Source: Paludibacter sp. (GTDB taxonomy: Bacteria; Bacteroidota; Bacteroidia; Bacteroidales; Paludibacteraceae). From it: 64,000 bases of DNA. The notes below the pieces were generated by a model. It saw only the letters and a list, made by a program, of their open reading frames with translations, had not been told where the DNA came from and did no database searches. Both the position numbers and the translations under genes were made by a program. This document shows positions 9,717-19,087 of the stretch, piece by piece; position 1 is the stretch's first letter, and every line of letters begins with the position of its first letter. The stretch lies in contig JAQVAV010000017.1 in assembly GCA_028690665.1 (NCBI GenBank), positions 1 to 64,000 of the forward strand, given 5' to 3'.

Positions 9717-9735
9717 GCTATAAAATATTTAGCAG

Positions 9736-9785
9736 AAAAACGTAAAAAGGCTTTTGATTTATTCAAAAAGCCTTTTTACGTTTTT
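9736..9785 (+). terminator. Intrinsic terminator of ispG
   Basis: Near-perfect stem of about 20 bp built around AACGTAAAAAGGC and GCCTTTTTACGTT, ending in TTTTTG, 19 bp past the ispG stop. Confidence 0.85.
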
Positions 9786-9914
9786 GTCTGAATTGATAAT
9801 AAAGAATGCATATAAATAGAAATATTATTTATACATTGCAGCACTTTTTCAGCATTTTGCATTCGCAGATTATTCTATACGTCAAGATAAAGAATCACAA
9901 CAATTATAAAAGTT

Positions 9915-10424
9915 ATGAACAACAATACTAACATAAAAATAGAGCTTGTTGATCGGTATGCAGAACATTTAGGATGTGATGCCAGATCGGAAAGTCAAAG
10001 TGGCCTCTGGTATTCTCCTGCTGATAAAAATAGAAACGAGAGCCACAAAGCTTTAGAAAAGATAAATCATCATGCACAAAAATTAGATCTTAACACTCAA
10101 AGGAATAGTTATGCTCAAGAGCAGAAAGGAGTCCGCTGTTTTGATATGGGAACCATCACTAACATCACTGACACCACTTTAATTACTGGAACAACAACTG
10201 CTGTTGCAGCGATTATTTTATTCCTACGCGAGATAAAACCCTTAATTTTAGAATGGATAAAGAATAGAGGAAGCAGAAGTGTTAAGATCGAAATTGATGG
10301 TGTAAAAATAGAAGTCACAGGACACAATGATATTGATAAAATAATAGAAAAAATCAAAAGGCTAAAATCTTCTGATAGCGAAACTACAGGATTTAATGAT
10401 GAAGCTATAAAATCTAACGAATAA
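9915..10424 (+). CDS. Small membrane protein with an EACC1-like layout
   Basis: This 169-residue protein has no named family I can assign with certainty. The first 80 residues are polar. A hydrophobic segment (about residues 95-112, GTTTAVAAIILFL) is followed by WIKNRGSRSVKIEIDGVKIEV and a helix DIDKIIEKIKRL, then an acidic tail. The order membrane helix, basic xWxKxRG segment, and beta-hairpin with an IDG turn resembles the effector-associated constant component EACC1, first described next to conflict and signalling effectors. Here no such effector is adjacent, so the assignment is inference. It sits between the ispG terminator and the methyltransferase leader, as a single gene. Confidence 0.6.
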   Translation: MNNNTNIKIELVDRYAEHLGCDARSESQSGLWYSPADKNRNESHKALEKINHHAQKLDLNTQRNSYAQEQKGVRCFDMGTITNITDTTLITGTTTAVAAIILFLREIKPLILEWIKNRGSRSVKIEIDGVKIEVTGHNDIDKIIEKIKRLKSSDSETTGFNDEAIKSNE

Positions 10425-10480
10425 TATTTTTCAGTATCAACATATTTGCTGTGTCTTAAAAATCCAATCAAAAAATTCCT

Positions 10481-10488
10481 TATCTTTG
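10481..10488 (+). promoter_or_regulatory. -7 promoter box for the methyltransferase leader transcript
   Basis: TATCTTTG matches TANNTTTG exactly. It places the start near 10495 and gives a 5' leader of about 200 nt before the ATG at 10696. Confidence 0.6.
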
Positions 10489-10533
10489 TGCTACCCTAAA
10501 AACGTTGGATGTTTAAATTAAAAACAGATTTGG

Positions 10534-10671
10534 TGAAGTAAATAATCTTGTTCTTAAAAGAACGGGATTATCCTTTCGTGTTGCTCTGGCAAGTTCATGT
10601 CAGAGTTATTTTCATAACTAATATTTATACTTTACTTCAATTCTACAGACAGTGCCGTTGACGTTGTCTGT
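10534..10671 (+). ncRNA. Structured 5' leader (candidate riboswitch-like element)
   Basis: A 9-bp long-range helix (10534-10542 with 10631-10639) encloses two hairpins: one of 13 bp with wobbles (10542-10554 with 10559-10571) and one of 7 bp (10584-10590 with 10599-10605). A third, 10-bp hairpin follows at 10645-10654 with 10662-10671, 25 nt before the methyltransferase ATG. A closed multi-branch domain plus a hairpin near the start codon is the usual architecture of a cis-acting RNA. I do not recognise a known class. Confidence 0.5.
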
Positions 10672-10695
10672 AAAAATCATTTAATTTTAAACATC

Positions 10696-11469
10696 ATGAA
10701 TAACGAAAATAAATCAGTTCACGAATTCGACTTTCAACTTATCTGCGAATATTTTTCAACTATCGAACGACAAGGACCGGGAAGCCCGAAAATGACTCAA
10801 AAAGCCTTAAGCTTCATACCCAACTTAACCGAAAATTCACGCATTGCCGATATTGGCTGCGGAACAGGAGGACAAACGATAGTAATAGCGCAAAATTTTC
10901 CGGGACAGATAACCGGAGTCGACCTTTTTCCTTTGTTTATCGATGCGTTTAATGCCAATGCGGCGAAGCAGAATTTCCAAAACAGAGTAAAAGGGCTTGT
11001 CGGCGACATGGAAGGTCTGAATTTCCGGGATGAAGAATTCGATGTAATTTGGTGTGAAGGAGCCATTTATAATATCGGATTTGAAAAAGGGCTGCAATCC
11101 TGGCGCCGGTTTTTGAAACCGGGTGGCTTTATTGCTGTAACCGAAGCTTCATGGTTTACGGAGGAAAGGCCTTCGGAAATCAATGATTTTTGGATGGACG
11201 CCTATCCCGAAATCGATACTATTCCGAATAAAGTAAAACAATTACAAAATGCCGGATATATGCCGGTTGCCATTTTTGCTTTACCAGAAAGTTGCTGGAC
11301 TGAAGAATTTTATAAGCCCCAAATGGAGATGCAGGAAAATTTTCTGAAAAAATATGCAGGAAATTCTTCTGCCCAGGAATTAGTTGCCTATCAACGCTAT
11401 GAAGTTCAAATGTATGAAAAATACAAAGAGTTTTATGGCTATGTATTTTATATCGGAAAGAAAATCTGA
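10696..11469 (+). CDS. Class I SAM-dependent methyltransferase
   Basis: A 257-residue cytoplasmic protein with a Rossmann methyltransferase core. SAM motif I is [12 protein letters not shown] (about residues 50-61), then TGVDLFPLF for the acidic strand-2 end, GDMEGLNF for motif III, and [15 protein letters not shown] for motif IV. The N-terminal [19 protein letters not shown] segment marks a methyltransferase-11-like subfamily common in gut anaerobes. The substrate is unknown; a small-molecule target is likely. It is preceded by a long structured leader and followed by its own terminator, so it is a single-gene unit under probable RNA-level control. Confidence 0.85.
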   Translation: MNNENKSVHEFDFQLICEYFSTIERQGPGSPKMTQKALSFIPNLTENSRIADIGCGTGGQTIVIAQNFPGQITGVDLFPLFIDAFNANAAKQNFQNRVKGLVGDMEGLNFRDEEFDVIWCEGAIYNIGFEKGLQSWRRFLKPGGFIAVTEASWFTEERPSEINDFWMDAYPEIDTIPNKVKQLQNAGYMPVAIFALPESCWTEEFYKPQMEMQENFLKKYAGNSSAQELVAYQRYEVQMYEKYKEFYGYVFYIGKKI

Positions 11470-11484
11470 TAACGAATAAAACAG

Positions 11485-11519
11485 GTCAGGGTGTGAATCA
11501 AAGTCACGCTCTGACTTCT
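11485..11519 (+). terminator. Intrinsic terminator of the methyltransferase gene
   Basis: A 12-bp stem with two wobbles (11485-11496 against 11504-11515) followed by TTCTTCTT, 16 bp past the stop. Confidence 0.65.
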
Positions 11520-11696
11520 TCTTAGGCATCCTTTCTCCAGATGATATTTACATTTCTTATTTATTGAATAACAATAAAAGTTCTATGATTATTAGACTTT
11601 CATAAATAATTAAAATTCAAATTATTACTCAATATTCAACAGGCTTATCAGCGTATCTGTCAGGGCAGAAATGATGTATTTCTGAAATTTTATTCA

Positions 11697-11704
11697 TAAA
11701 TTTG
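11697..11704 (+). promoter_or_regulatory. -7 promoter box for the M3 peptidase gene
   Basis: TAAATTTG matches TANNTTTG, 42 bp before the chosen ATG at 11746. Confidence 0.55.
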
Positions 11705-11745
11705 TCTCTTTGGTACTAATTTTAGAAATAAAAAGCAAAATTGAT

Positions 11746-13839
11746 ATGAAAAAACTATTTTTAATTCTTATGAGTGGATTACTTTTAGCAGGTTGTGCAA
11801 AAACTGACAATCCGTTTTTACAGCCTAATGGCAATAAATATGGGGCTCCGCCTTTTGATAAAATAAAAGCCGAATATTATATGCCGGCTTTCAAAGAAGG
11901 AATAAAACAACATCAGGCGGAAATTGATTCGATTGCCAACAATCCGGAGGCTCCGACCTTTGAAAATACAATTGCAGCCCTCGACTACAGTGGCACCTTG
12001 CTGGATCGCGTTTCAAGGGTGTTTTTCAATTTGAATTCGGCAGATACAAATGATGAGCTAGACAAAATTGCGGAAGAAATAACACCTGTACTTACGGAGC
12101 ATAGTGATAATGTATATTTAAATGAGAAATTGTTTGCCCGTATAAAAACTTTGTATGATAATCGCGAAAATCTGGGACTTACAGAAGAACAAACCCGTTT
12201 GCTCGAAAAATATCACAGAGATTTTATTCGTAGCGGTGCTGCTCTGAATGATGAACAAAAAGCGGAACTGCGTGAAATAAACAAAGAATTAGGATTGGCC
12301 GAACTTACTTTTGCACAAAATGTACTGACCGAAACCAATAATTACAAAAAAGTCATTTCCGACTCCACAAAACTTGCTGGTTTACCCGAAAGCGTTATAC
12401 AAGCAGCGGCAGAAACGGCGAAGGAGGATAGTCTTCCCGGCAAATGGGTTTTTACAACTCAGAAAGCCAGTTTTATTCCCGTTTTGCAATACAGTCCTGA
12501 TCGCGAACTTCGCAAGGAATTGCTGATGGCATATACCACACGGGCCAATCATAACAACAAATATGATAATAAAGCGGTCATCAATCAAATTATGAAACTG
12601 CGTGTTCGGAAGGCTCATTTGCTCGGATTCAAAACTCCTGCGGCATTTATTTTGGATGACACCATGGCCAAGACTCCGGAAGCAGTAGATTCATTTTTAG
12701 AAACAGTTTGGAAACCATCTGTTGCAAAAGCCAAAGAAGAAGCTGCCGAATTGCAAAAGATGATGGATGCCGAAAGCAAAGGCGAAAAGCTTGAACCCTG
12801 GGATTGGTGGTATTATTCTGAAAAACTCCGTAAAGAAAAATATGATCTGGATGAAGAGCAACTTCGTCCGTATTTCAAACTTGAAAACGTGCGTCAGGGA
12901 GTTTTCGATCTGGCTTCGAAACTTTATGGTTTACAGTTTAAAAAATTAGAAGGTATGCCGGTTTATGATTCGGATGTGGAAGTATTCGAAGTAGACGATG
13001 CAGATGGCAGTCTGATAGGCGTACTTTATACCGATTATTTCCCACGTGCCGGGAAACGCGCCGGAGCATGGATGGATAATCTTACTCCTCAATACAAAAA
13101 AGATGGTGTAAATCATCGTCCGATTATTGTGAATGTAGGCAACTTTACAAAACCCACGGCAGACAAACCATCGTTACTGAATATGGACGAAGTGGAAACC
13201 ATGTTCCATGAATTCGGACACGCTTTGCACGGATTGCTTTCGCAATGCACTTATCCTTCTTTGTCGGGTACCAATGTACCACGCGATTTTGTAGAATTTC
13301 CATCACAAATTATGGAAAACTGGTGCTTTGAACCACAGGTAATGAAAACATACGCACGTCATTTCAAAACAGATGAACCAATGCCGGATGCTTTGATTGA
13401 AAAAATACAAAAGGCAGGTAAGTTTAATCAGGGTTTTGTGATGACCGAATTACTGTCTGCCGCTATTCTTGATATGGATTATCACGAAATTAGCGATACC
13501 GCTTCTTTTGATGTAGAAGCTTTCGAAAAAAATGCGTTGGATAAAATGGGTATGATTCCTCAAATAATTGTAAGATACAGAAGTACATATTATAATCACA
13601 TTTTTACAACCGGATACGAAGCGGGTTACTATAGTTATACATGGTCGAATGTATTGGCAATCGATGCATTCCGGGCATTTAAAGAAACCGGTGATATTTA
13701 CAATCCGGAAGTAGCTAAGGCACTACGCAAAAATGTATTGGAAAAAGGAGATTCTGAAGATCCGATGGAGCTTTACCGCAAATTCAGAGGAAAAGATCCG
13801 AGTCCGGAAGCTTTACTTGAAAAATATGGCTTGAAATAA
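11746..13839 (+). CDS. M3-family metallopeptidase, lipoprotein (peptidyl-dipeptidase Dcp-like)
   Basis: A zinc metallopeptidase of the thimet/Dcp family, expected to cleave short peptides in the periplasm. The start at 11746 gives a lipoprotein signal peptide (MKKLFLILMSGLLLAGC, lipobox LAGC). The mature protein has the long M3 helical N-domain and the zinc site HEFGH near residue 488 (MFHEFGHALHGLLSQ). The GYEAGYYSYTWSNVLAIDAF segment near the C-terminus is typical of Dcp. The total of about 697 residues matches the family. The gene has its own promoter and a strong terminator at 13867-13905. A longer frame from 11710 would hide the signal peptide, so I rejected it. Confidence 0.93.
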   Translation: MKKLFLILMSGLLLAGCAKTDNPFLQPNGNKYGAPPFDKIKAEYYMPAFKEGIKQHQAEIDSIANNPEAPTFENTIAALDYSGTLLDRVSRVFFNLNSADTNDELDKIAEEITPVLTEHSDNVYLNEKLFARIKTLYDNRENLGLTEEQTRLLEKYHRDFIRSGAALNDEQKAELREINKELGLAELTFAQNVLTETNNYKKVISDSTKLAGLPESVIQAAAETAKEDSLPGKWVFTTQKASFIPVLQYSPDRELRKELLMAYTTRANHNNKYDNKAVINQIMKLRVRKAHLLGFKTPAAFILDDTMAKTPEAVDSFLETVWKPSVAKAKEEAAELQKMMDAESKGEKLEPWDWWYYSEKLRKEKYDLDEEQLRPYFKLENVRQGVFDLASKLYGLQFKKLEGMPVYDSDVEVFEVDDADGSLIGVLYTDYFPRAGKRAGAWMDNLTPQYKKDGVNHRPIIVNVGNFTKPTADKPSLLNMDEVETMFHEFGHALHGLLSQCTYPSLSGTNVPRDFVEFPSQIMENWCFEPQVMKTYARHFKTDEPMPDALIEKIQKAGKFNQGFVMTELLSAAILDMDYHEISDTASFDVEAFEKNALDKMGMIPQIIVRYRSTYYNHIFTTGYEAGYYSYTWSNVLAIDAFRAFKETGDIYNPEVAKALRKNVLEKGDSEDPMELYRKFRGKDPSPEALLEKYGLK

Positions 13840-13866
13840 ATTTAAAATTCCGAAAATATGCCAATG

Positions 13867-13910
13867 ACAAGTGCAGATAATCCATGAAAAATTATCTGCA
13901 CTTGTTTTTG
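13867..13910 (+). terminator. Intrinsic terminator of the M3 peptidase gene
   Basis: Perfect 15-bp stem (13867-13881 with 13891-13905), 9-nt loop, followed by TTTTG. Confidence 0.85.
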
Positions 13911-13928
13911 TTTGTAGTAGGGAATGTT

Positions 13929-13936
13929 TACTTTTG
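13929..13936 (+). promoter_or_regulatory. -7 promoter box of the envelope gene run
   Basis: TACTTTTG matches TANNTTTG and lies 50 bp before the ATG at 13986. It lies inside the longer open frame that starts at 13884, which supports the later start. It probably drives the genes through 20131. Confidence 0.6.
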
Positions 13937-13985
13937 TAGCCGACAGAAATTAATCCGGAAAGTATATAAAAAGAATGTCCGTCTG

Positions 13986-14990
13986 ATGAGAATATCTCTG
14001 AAAAAGGTTGTGTCTCCACCCCTTGCAATAACAGTATTGTTGGTTATTTCACCTTTGTTGTTCTGGCTGATCAGCATGGGATTCAGCAATCCGACGGCTG
14101 TTACAAACTTCACAACACCGCCCGGAGATGCTTTACAGCAATTTTTTCTTGAAAACGCTTTTCTTGCAGGTATTGTAAATATCGGATTAAGCCTGATAAA
14201 TGTATTCTTAATTGCTCAGCTGAATAACAGATTCACAATTATCCGGAACAGAACTTTTTTGCCCGTTCTGATTTATCTTATTTTAGTGAGCATGTGGAGC
14301 GAAATTCACATTGTAGTTTGTGCCCATTTAGCCGCCACAATGTTATTAATATCGCTTTTTGTATTTTTTGACATGTACCGGAATGCAAATGCTTCAGAAC
14401 AAGCTTTTCTGGGAAGTTTACTTATTGCTGTAGCTTCTGTTTTTGCTCCAGTTTTATTGCTGCTTATTCCTGTCTGCTGGCTTGGATTTATGCGGTTTTA
14501 CAGTTTTTCGTTACGTACATGGCTGGCATCGCTGTTCGGAGCTTTAGTTCCCTGGGTGTTTTATTTTGCATATATGCTGTATTATAAAACCGATTATTAT
14601 TGGCTGAATGATTTAGGACAATCTTTTTTTATCGGGTTGCCGGTATTCTCCCGTCCGCTTTACGAAATGGTTTACATTGCACTTATGGTTGTGTTTATGA
14701 TCATTGGTTTATTCGGACTGTATACCAATCTTCACAGCGATTCCATTCAGACCAGAGCTAAATTGAATTTTTTAGTTTTTATTCTGGTCGCGGCATTTGT
14801 TTTTTCTTTCTTTTTTGTAAATCAGTTTATTGTTTTTTTGCCGGTTATTGCTTTAGCATATTCATTATTGATTGCCCATGCATTTACTTTGCGTCTGACA
14901 AATTTTTACGGAATTTTATTTATCCTGTTTGTTATTATAAATGTAGCATTCGGAGTGTTTAATCTCATAGATACAAAATTTTTATTATGA
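13986..14990 (+). CDS. DUF6427-like polytopic membrane protein
   Basis: A protein of about 334 residues with roughly 8-10 hydrophobic segments and short loops. It resembles the Bacteroidota-specific DUF6427 family, with a characteristic early F-N-P-G-like loop and MWSEIHIV segment. Function is unknown. I chose the ATG at 13986 because it follows the -7 box at 13929-13936. It overlaps the next gene by 4 bp (ATGA), which indicates translational coupling and an inner-membrane or envelope role shared with its neighbours. Confidence 0.7.
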   Translation: MRISLKKVVSPPLAITVLLVISPLLFWLISMGFSNPTAVTNFTTPPGDALQQFFLENAFLAGIVNIGLSLINVFLIAQLNNRFTIIRNRTFLPVLIYLILVSMWSEIHIVVCAHLAATMLLISLFVFFDMYRNANASEQAFLGSLLIAVASVFAPVLLLLIPVCWLGFMRFYSFSLRTWLASLFGALVPWVFYFAYMLYYKTDYYWLNDLGQSFFIGLPVFSRPLYEMVYIALMVVFMIIGLFGLYTNLHSDSIQTRAKLNFLVFILVAAFVFSFFFVNQFIVFLPVIALAYSLLIAHAFTLRLTNFYGILFILFVIINVAFGVFNLIDTKFLL

Positions 14991-15427
14991 CAAGTCTGAT
15001 TGACTTAGGTTATCTGGGCTTGTTTATAGCCTCTTTTCTGGCTGCTACGGTGGTGCCATTTAGTTCCGAGGTGGTACTCTCGGCCATGCTTTTCGGAGGG
15101 TTCGATCAGTGGAAATGTGTGTTTATTGCCACTGCCGGAAACTGGCTTGGTGGATTGACCTGTTATTATCTTGGGCGATTGGGCAAGATTGAATGGATTG
15201 AAAAATATCTACGGATAAAAAAGGAAAAAATTGATCAGTTCTTGGTCAAATTACATAAATACGGCGACTGGTTTGCTTTCTTTTCGTTTTTACCGGGTGT
15301 GGGCGATATTATAGCGGTTGCTTCCGGGTATTTTCGTTGCAGATGGTGGATTGTCGCAGTATCTATGTTGTTTGGTAAATTTGTCCGGTACGTTATTTGG
15401 ATGTATCTGAATGGATTGTTAATGTGA
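14987..15427 (+). CDS. YqaA/DedA-type (VTT domain) membrane protein
   Basis: A 146-residue integral membrane protein of the YqaA branch (COG1238) of the DedA/VTT superfamily, whose members are linked to lipid flipping and membrane homeostasis. Typical features are SFLAATVVPFSSEVVL near residue 20, the GNWLGGLTCYYLGRLG motif, and FFSFLPGVGDIIAVASGYFR with the conserved Pro-Gly. Length is normal for YqaA. It overlaps the upstream gene by 4 bp and is 9 bp from the amidase gene, so the three are probably cotranscribed. Confidence 0.88.
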   Translation: MTSLIDLGYLGLFIASFLAATVVPFSSEVVLSAMLFGGFDQWKCVFIATAGNWLGGLTCYYLGRLGKIEWIEKYLRIKKEKIDQFLVKLHKYGDWFAFFSFLPGVGDIIAVASGYFRCRWWIVAVSMLFGKFVRYVIWMYLNGLLM

Positions 15428-15436
15428 TAAATTAAA

Positions 15437-15985
15437 ATGGAGAAATTAAAATATATATTGTTGCTGACTTCTTTTTCGGTATTGTTTGTTTTCCCCGTTG
15501 TAGGACAGGATTCGTTACAAATTACAGATAAAAAAGTAAACTTTGGCTTCCGTAAAGCAAACAAGCGACAAATAGATGTTATTATTATCCATTCTGTTTT
15601 TAATAATTCCGGCGGAGAAAAATATGATCCGGATTTAGTAATAAAACAATTCGCACGTTACGGTGTCAGCCCGCATTATATGATCGGACGGGACGGCTCG
15701 GTTTACAGGTTGGTTGATGAAGAAAATGTAGCCTATCACGCCGGCAAAAGTTCGTTGCCCGACGGACGTACAGCTGTAAACACCTGCTCAATAGGCATTG
15801 AGGTAATTACTTCTTTCGATGAAGCTCCCACGGATAAGCAAATGGCAACGCTGACTTTATTGGTGAATGATTTAAAATCGCGCTATCCGGTTAAATATGT
15901 TCTTCGACATTCCGATATTGCCCCGGGACGTAAAACCGATCCATGGAATTTTGATTGGGATAATTTTCTAAAAAATATAAATTGA
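15437..15985 (+). CDS. N-acetylmuramoyl-L-alanine amidase (amidase_2/PGRP fold)
   Basis: A 182-residue exported zinc amidase that cuts the bond between MurNAc and L-Ala in peptidoglycan or its fragments. A signal peptide covers about residues 1-24 (ending VVGQD). The amidase_2 fold shows IIIHSVFN with the first zinc His, YGVSPHYMIGRDGSVYRLV, VAYHAGKS with a conserved His, NTCSIGIEVI, and RHSDIAPGRKTDPW with the C-terminal zinc ligands. Length fits a single catalytic domain. It lies directly upstream of a second, larger amidase-like envelope protein. Confidence 0.92.
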   Translation: MEKLKYILLLTSFSVLFVFPVVGQDSLQITDKKVNFGFRKANKRQIDVIIIHSVFNNSGGEKYDPDLVIKQFARYGVSPHYMIGRDGSVYRLVDEENVAYHAGKSSLPDGRTAVNTCSIGIEVITSFDEAPTDKQMATLTLLVNDLKSRYPVKYVLRHSDIAPGRKTDPWNFDWDNFLKNIN

Positions 15986-16018
15986 TATTTTACATTGATT
16001 GTTTCTAAGCTGTTGAAA

Positions 16019-19000
16019 ATGAATTTTCATCTTCGTAAGTTTTTTCTTTTTGTTTTTCTTTTTCAATTCGTTTTGATTTTCGGACAACGCAGTCTCGAAA
16101 AGCAGATCGCCGACTCTCTCACTCTTATCGCAAATTCGTATGCTTCGGTTGGTAAAGTATCTGTTGATATTGTTGCCAACAATAAACAAAAAAGTCTACA
16201 GGTAAATACGAATGAAATTCTTTCGCAAATACCTTTCAGATACAATAATGTAAAGCAGATATATGATTTGCTTTATCGGATGTGTTCGGAGAAATATTCC
16301 GGTTATTCTATTGTTTGCCAATCGGGGAAAAACCCGATAGAATTTTATGTCCCCGATTTTTATCGCACCGAAGATTTTGATCTGACAAGAATTAATAAAC
16401 GGGAATTGCCCGAATTTCCATTGGTAACCAATCTTTCAAAGCCATATCAGATTACCAATGGATTAGAAAAAAGGCATATAGCTCTCTGGCAAAGTCATGG
16501 CCGGTATTACAACCTGAAAAAAGAAAAGTGGGTCTGGCAACGCGCGAGACTTTTCCAGACAGTGGAAGACCTGTACACGCAATCTTATGTCCTGCCGTTT
16601 TTGGTGCCTATGCTTGAAAATGCCGGAGCGAACGTTTTACTCCCGCGTGAACGTGATACCCAGATACATGAAGTTATTGTGGACAACGATGGAAAACTTT
16701 CAGTCGGGCGTTATCACGACAGAAGCGATCGTAAATCATTTAAAACTGCCGATGGAGGTTTTGCTAACCTTTATAAAACGTATGTACAGGGAGAGAACCC
16801 TTTTACCCTCGGGACTTACCGCTATGTACAGGCTGTAAATGATTCCGACGAAAACAGTGATGCAGAATGGAATCCTGTTATTCCGGAAGAAGGCTATTAC
16901 GGCGTTTATGTATCTTATAAAACATTGCCGAACAGCGCTCCCGATACTCATTATACAGTTTATTATAAAGGCGGGAAAACGGAGTTTTTGGTTAATCAGC
17001 AAATGAACGGTGGCAGCTGGGTATATCTCGGACGTTTTCTCTTTCCAAAAGGAAGAACTCCGCAGGGACGTGTGGTGTTGACGAACTACAGCCGGTTTGA
17101 TGATAAAATAATTACGGCTGATGCCGTGAAATTTGGTGGAGGTATGGGAAATATCGCACGGGGCGATTCTCTTGTGGTGCCTGAAGGTATGAGTCCGGAC
17201 ATTCCGGATTCCCTGAAAATTTTTCCTCCGCGGGATCATGATCAGCAAGTACCAGGATACATTACAAGCGGTTATCCGCGTTTTACCGAAGGAGCGCGTT
17301 ACTGGCTTCAGTGGGCCGGTATGCCAGACAGTATTTATAGTCGGACTCAAAATACAAACGATTATTCCGACGATTTTCAATCCCGAGGTTTCTGGGTAAA
17401 TTATTTGGCCGGAGGTTCCTCTGCCCTTCCCGGCAAAAAAGGCCAACATGTTCCGATTGATCTGGCATTTGCTTTTCACAGCGATGCCGGGAGTGTTCCG
17501 AATGATACGATTATCGGAACGTTGGGTATCTGCACAGTTACAAATACGGATGGTGACCAGATTTATGCAAACGGGGTTTCGCGCTGGATTTCGCGAGATA
17601 TGGTTGATATGGTTCAAACTCAGATTGTCTCAGATATTAGAAAAACTTTTGATTCGACCTGGACACGCCGCGGCACATGGAACAAGTCATACAGCGAAGC
17701 GCGTGTACCCGAAGTTCCGACCATGTTGCTTGAGCTTCTTTCGCATCAGAATTTTGCCGACATGAGGTACGGGCTCGATCCCCGGTTCCGTTTTACAGTA
17801 AGCCGCGCTATTTATAAAGGAATGTTACGGTATCTGAGTTATAATTCTGGAATTTCTTATGTTGTAGAGCCCTTGCCGGTGAAGCAGTTCAGCTCCCGTT
17901 TTGTAAATCAAAATCAGGTTGAGCTTAAATGGACACCGGTGTTTGACAGCATTGAGCCAACAGCCATTCCGGAAAAATATGTGGTTTATACAAGAATTGA
18001 TGACGGTGATTTCGACAATGGTGTAATTGCCAATAGTAATAAAATAACGGTAAATATCCAATCGGGCAGAATATATAGTTTCAAAGTGACGGCTATAAAC
18101 AGTGGTGGTGAAAGTTTTCCGTCGGAAGTGCTTTCGGCATACAGAGCTCCCGGACAAAAACAGGAAGTGCTGATTGTGAATTGTTTCGACCGGATTTCGG
18201 CGCCCGTAAGTTTTACGACCGACAGTACCAAAGCCGGTTTTGATAACGATAAAGATCCCGGTGTACCCTATCTTTCGGATATTTCGTTTACGGGCAAACA
18301 ATATGAATTCACCCGGTCGAAACCGTGGTTGAGCGACGATGACCCAGGTTTTGGAGGAAGTTATGGTGATTACGAGATGCAGGAGATTGCCGGAAATACG
18401 TTTGATTTTCCTTTCATTCACGGAAAAGCAATAAAATCGGCCGGATATTCGTTTACATCATGTAGTCGTGATGCTGTAACCAACGGGGATATTTCATTGC
18501 GAAACTATAAAATTGTCGACTTTATTTTGGGAGAACAGAAGCAAACTTTGTCAGGGAACTTAAATAAGCCTGCCGACTTTAAAACTTTTCCATTAAATTT
18601 GCAACAGTGCATAAAAAATTATTGTTTATCCGGCGGGAATGTTTTTATTTCGGGATCATATATTGCTTCCGATTTTTACAACGGAAATAATATCGAACCG
18701 GATGAAAAGAATTTTATCGAGAATATTCTGAAATATAAATTTGTAAATACCGGTAAATGGGACAACAGCCAGGTGGTAACCGAGAACCCGTCCTGCCAGT
18801 ATTTTCCAAAAATGGAATTCGGGTATACAAATGTTCCGAACCGACATATTTATTATGTACCATCAGTGGATGTGATTGAACCGGAAAAAGGTGCCCGTAC
18901 TGTATTTCGATACGAGGGCACAAAAGAAAGCGCCGGAGTGTTATTTAAAGGAAAATATAAAACCTGTACGTTGGGTTTTCCTTTCGAGGCTATTCAAAAT

Positions 19001-19057
19001 GAAAAAGACCGGAATAAAATTATGGAATCGGTACTGACATTTTTAATGAGTAAATAA
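16019..19057 (+). CDS. Large secreted protein with golvesin-like, amidase-like and fibronectin type III regions (xanthan lyase-type annotation)
   Basis: About 1012 residues, secreted. The start at 16019 gives a clear signal peptide (FFLFVFLFQFVLIFGQ). Around residues 265-375 there is a golvesin/Xly carbohydrate-binding-like region (EEGYYGVYVSYKTLP, GGSWVYLGRFLFPKG). It is followed by an amidase_3-like core with DLAFAFHSDAG and MLLELLSHQNFADMRYG, carrying possible zinc ligands. A fibronectin type III-like module (VELKWTPVFD, SGRIYSFKVTAINSGG) and a C-terminal Rossmann-like region that ends VLTFLM follow. Homologues in Bacteroidota are often called xanthan lyase, but the visible catalytic motifs fit a peptidoglycan amidase better. 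The substrate is unproven. Confidence 0.75.
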   Translation: MNFHLRKFFLFVFLFQFVLIFGQRSLEKQIADSLTLIANSYASVGKVSVDIVANNKQKSLQVNTNEILSQIPFRYNNVKQIYDLLYRMCSEKYSGYSIVCQSGKNPIEFYVPDFYRTEDFDLTRINKRELPEFPLVTNLSKPYQITNGLEKRHIALWQSHGRYYNLKKEKWVWQRARLFQTVEDLYTQSYVLPFLVPMLENAGANVLLPRERDTQIHEVIVDNDGKLSVGRYHDRSDRKSFKTADGGFANLYKTYVQGENPFTLGTYRYVQAVNDSDENSDAEWNPVIPEEGYYGVYVSYKTLPNSAPDTHYTVYYKGGKTEFLVNQQMNGGSWVYLGRFLFPKGRTPQGRVVLTNYSRFDDKIITADAVKFGGGMGNIARGDSLVVPEGMSPDIPDSLKIFPPRDHDQQVPGYITSGYPRFTEGARYWLQWAGMPDSIYSRTQNTNDYSDDFQSRGFWVNYLAGGSSALPGKKGQHVPIDLAFAFHSDAGSVPNDTIIGTLGICTVTNTDGDQIYANGVSRWISRDMVDMVQTQIVSDIRKTFDSTWTRRGTWNKSYSEARVPEVPTMLLELLSHQNFADMRYGLDPRFRFTVSRAIYKGMLRYLSYNSGISYVVEPLPVKQFSSRFVNQNQVELKWTPVFDSIEPTAIPEKYVVYTRIDDGDFDNGVIANSNKITVNIQSGRIYSFKVTAINSGGESFPSEVLSAYRAPGQKQEVLIVNCFDRISAPVSFTTDSTKAGFDNDKDPGVPYLSDISFTGKQYEFTRSKPWLSDDDPGFGGSYGDYEMQEIAGNTFDFPFIHGKAIKSAGYSFTSCSRDAVTNGDISLRNYKIVDFILGEQKQTLSGNLNKPADFKTFPLNLQQCIKNYCLSGGNVFISGSYIASDFYNGNNIEPDEKNFIENILKYKFVNTGKWDNSQVVTENPSCQYFPKMEFGYTNVPNRHIYYVPSVDVIEPEKGARTVFRYEGTKESAGVLFKGKYKTCTLGFPFEAIQNEKDRNKIMESVLTFLMSK

Positions 19058-19087
19058 ATCTATAAAATCATATAAAACAAAAATACA

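Noticed and set aside
16736-17617. A 293-codon leftward frame inside the large golvesin/amidase-like gene
   Set aside because: Antisense shadow of a well-supported gene; its product has no family resemblance.
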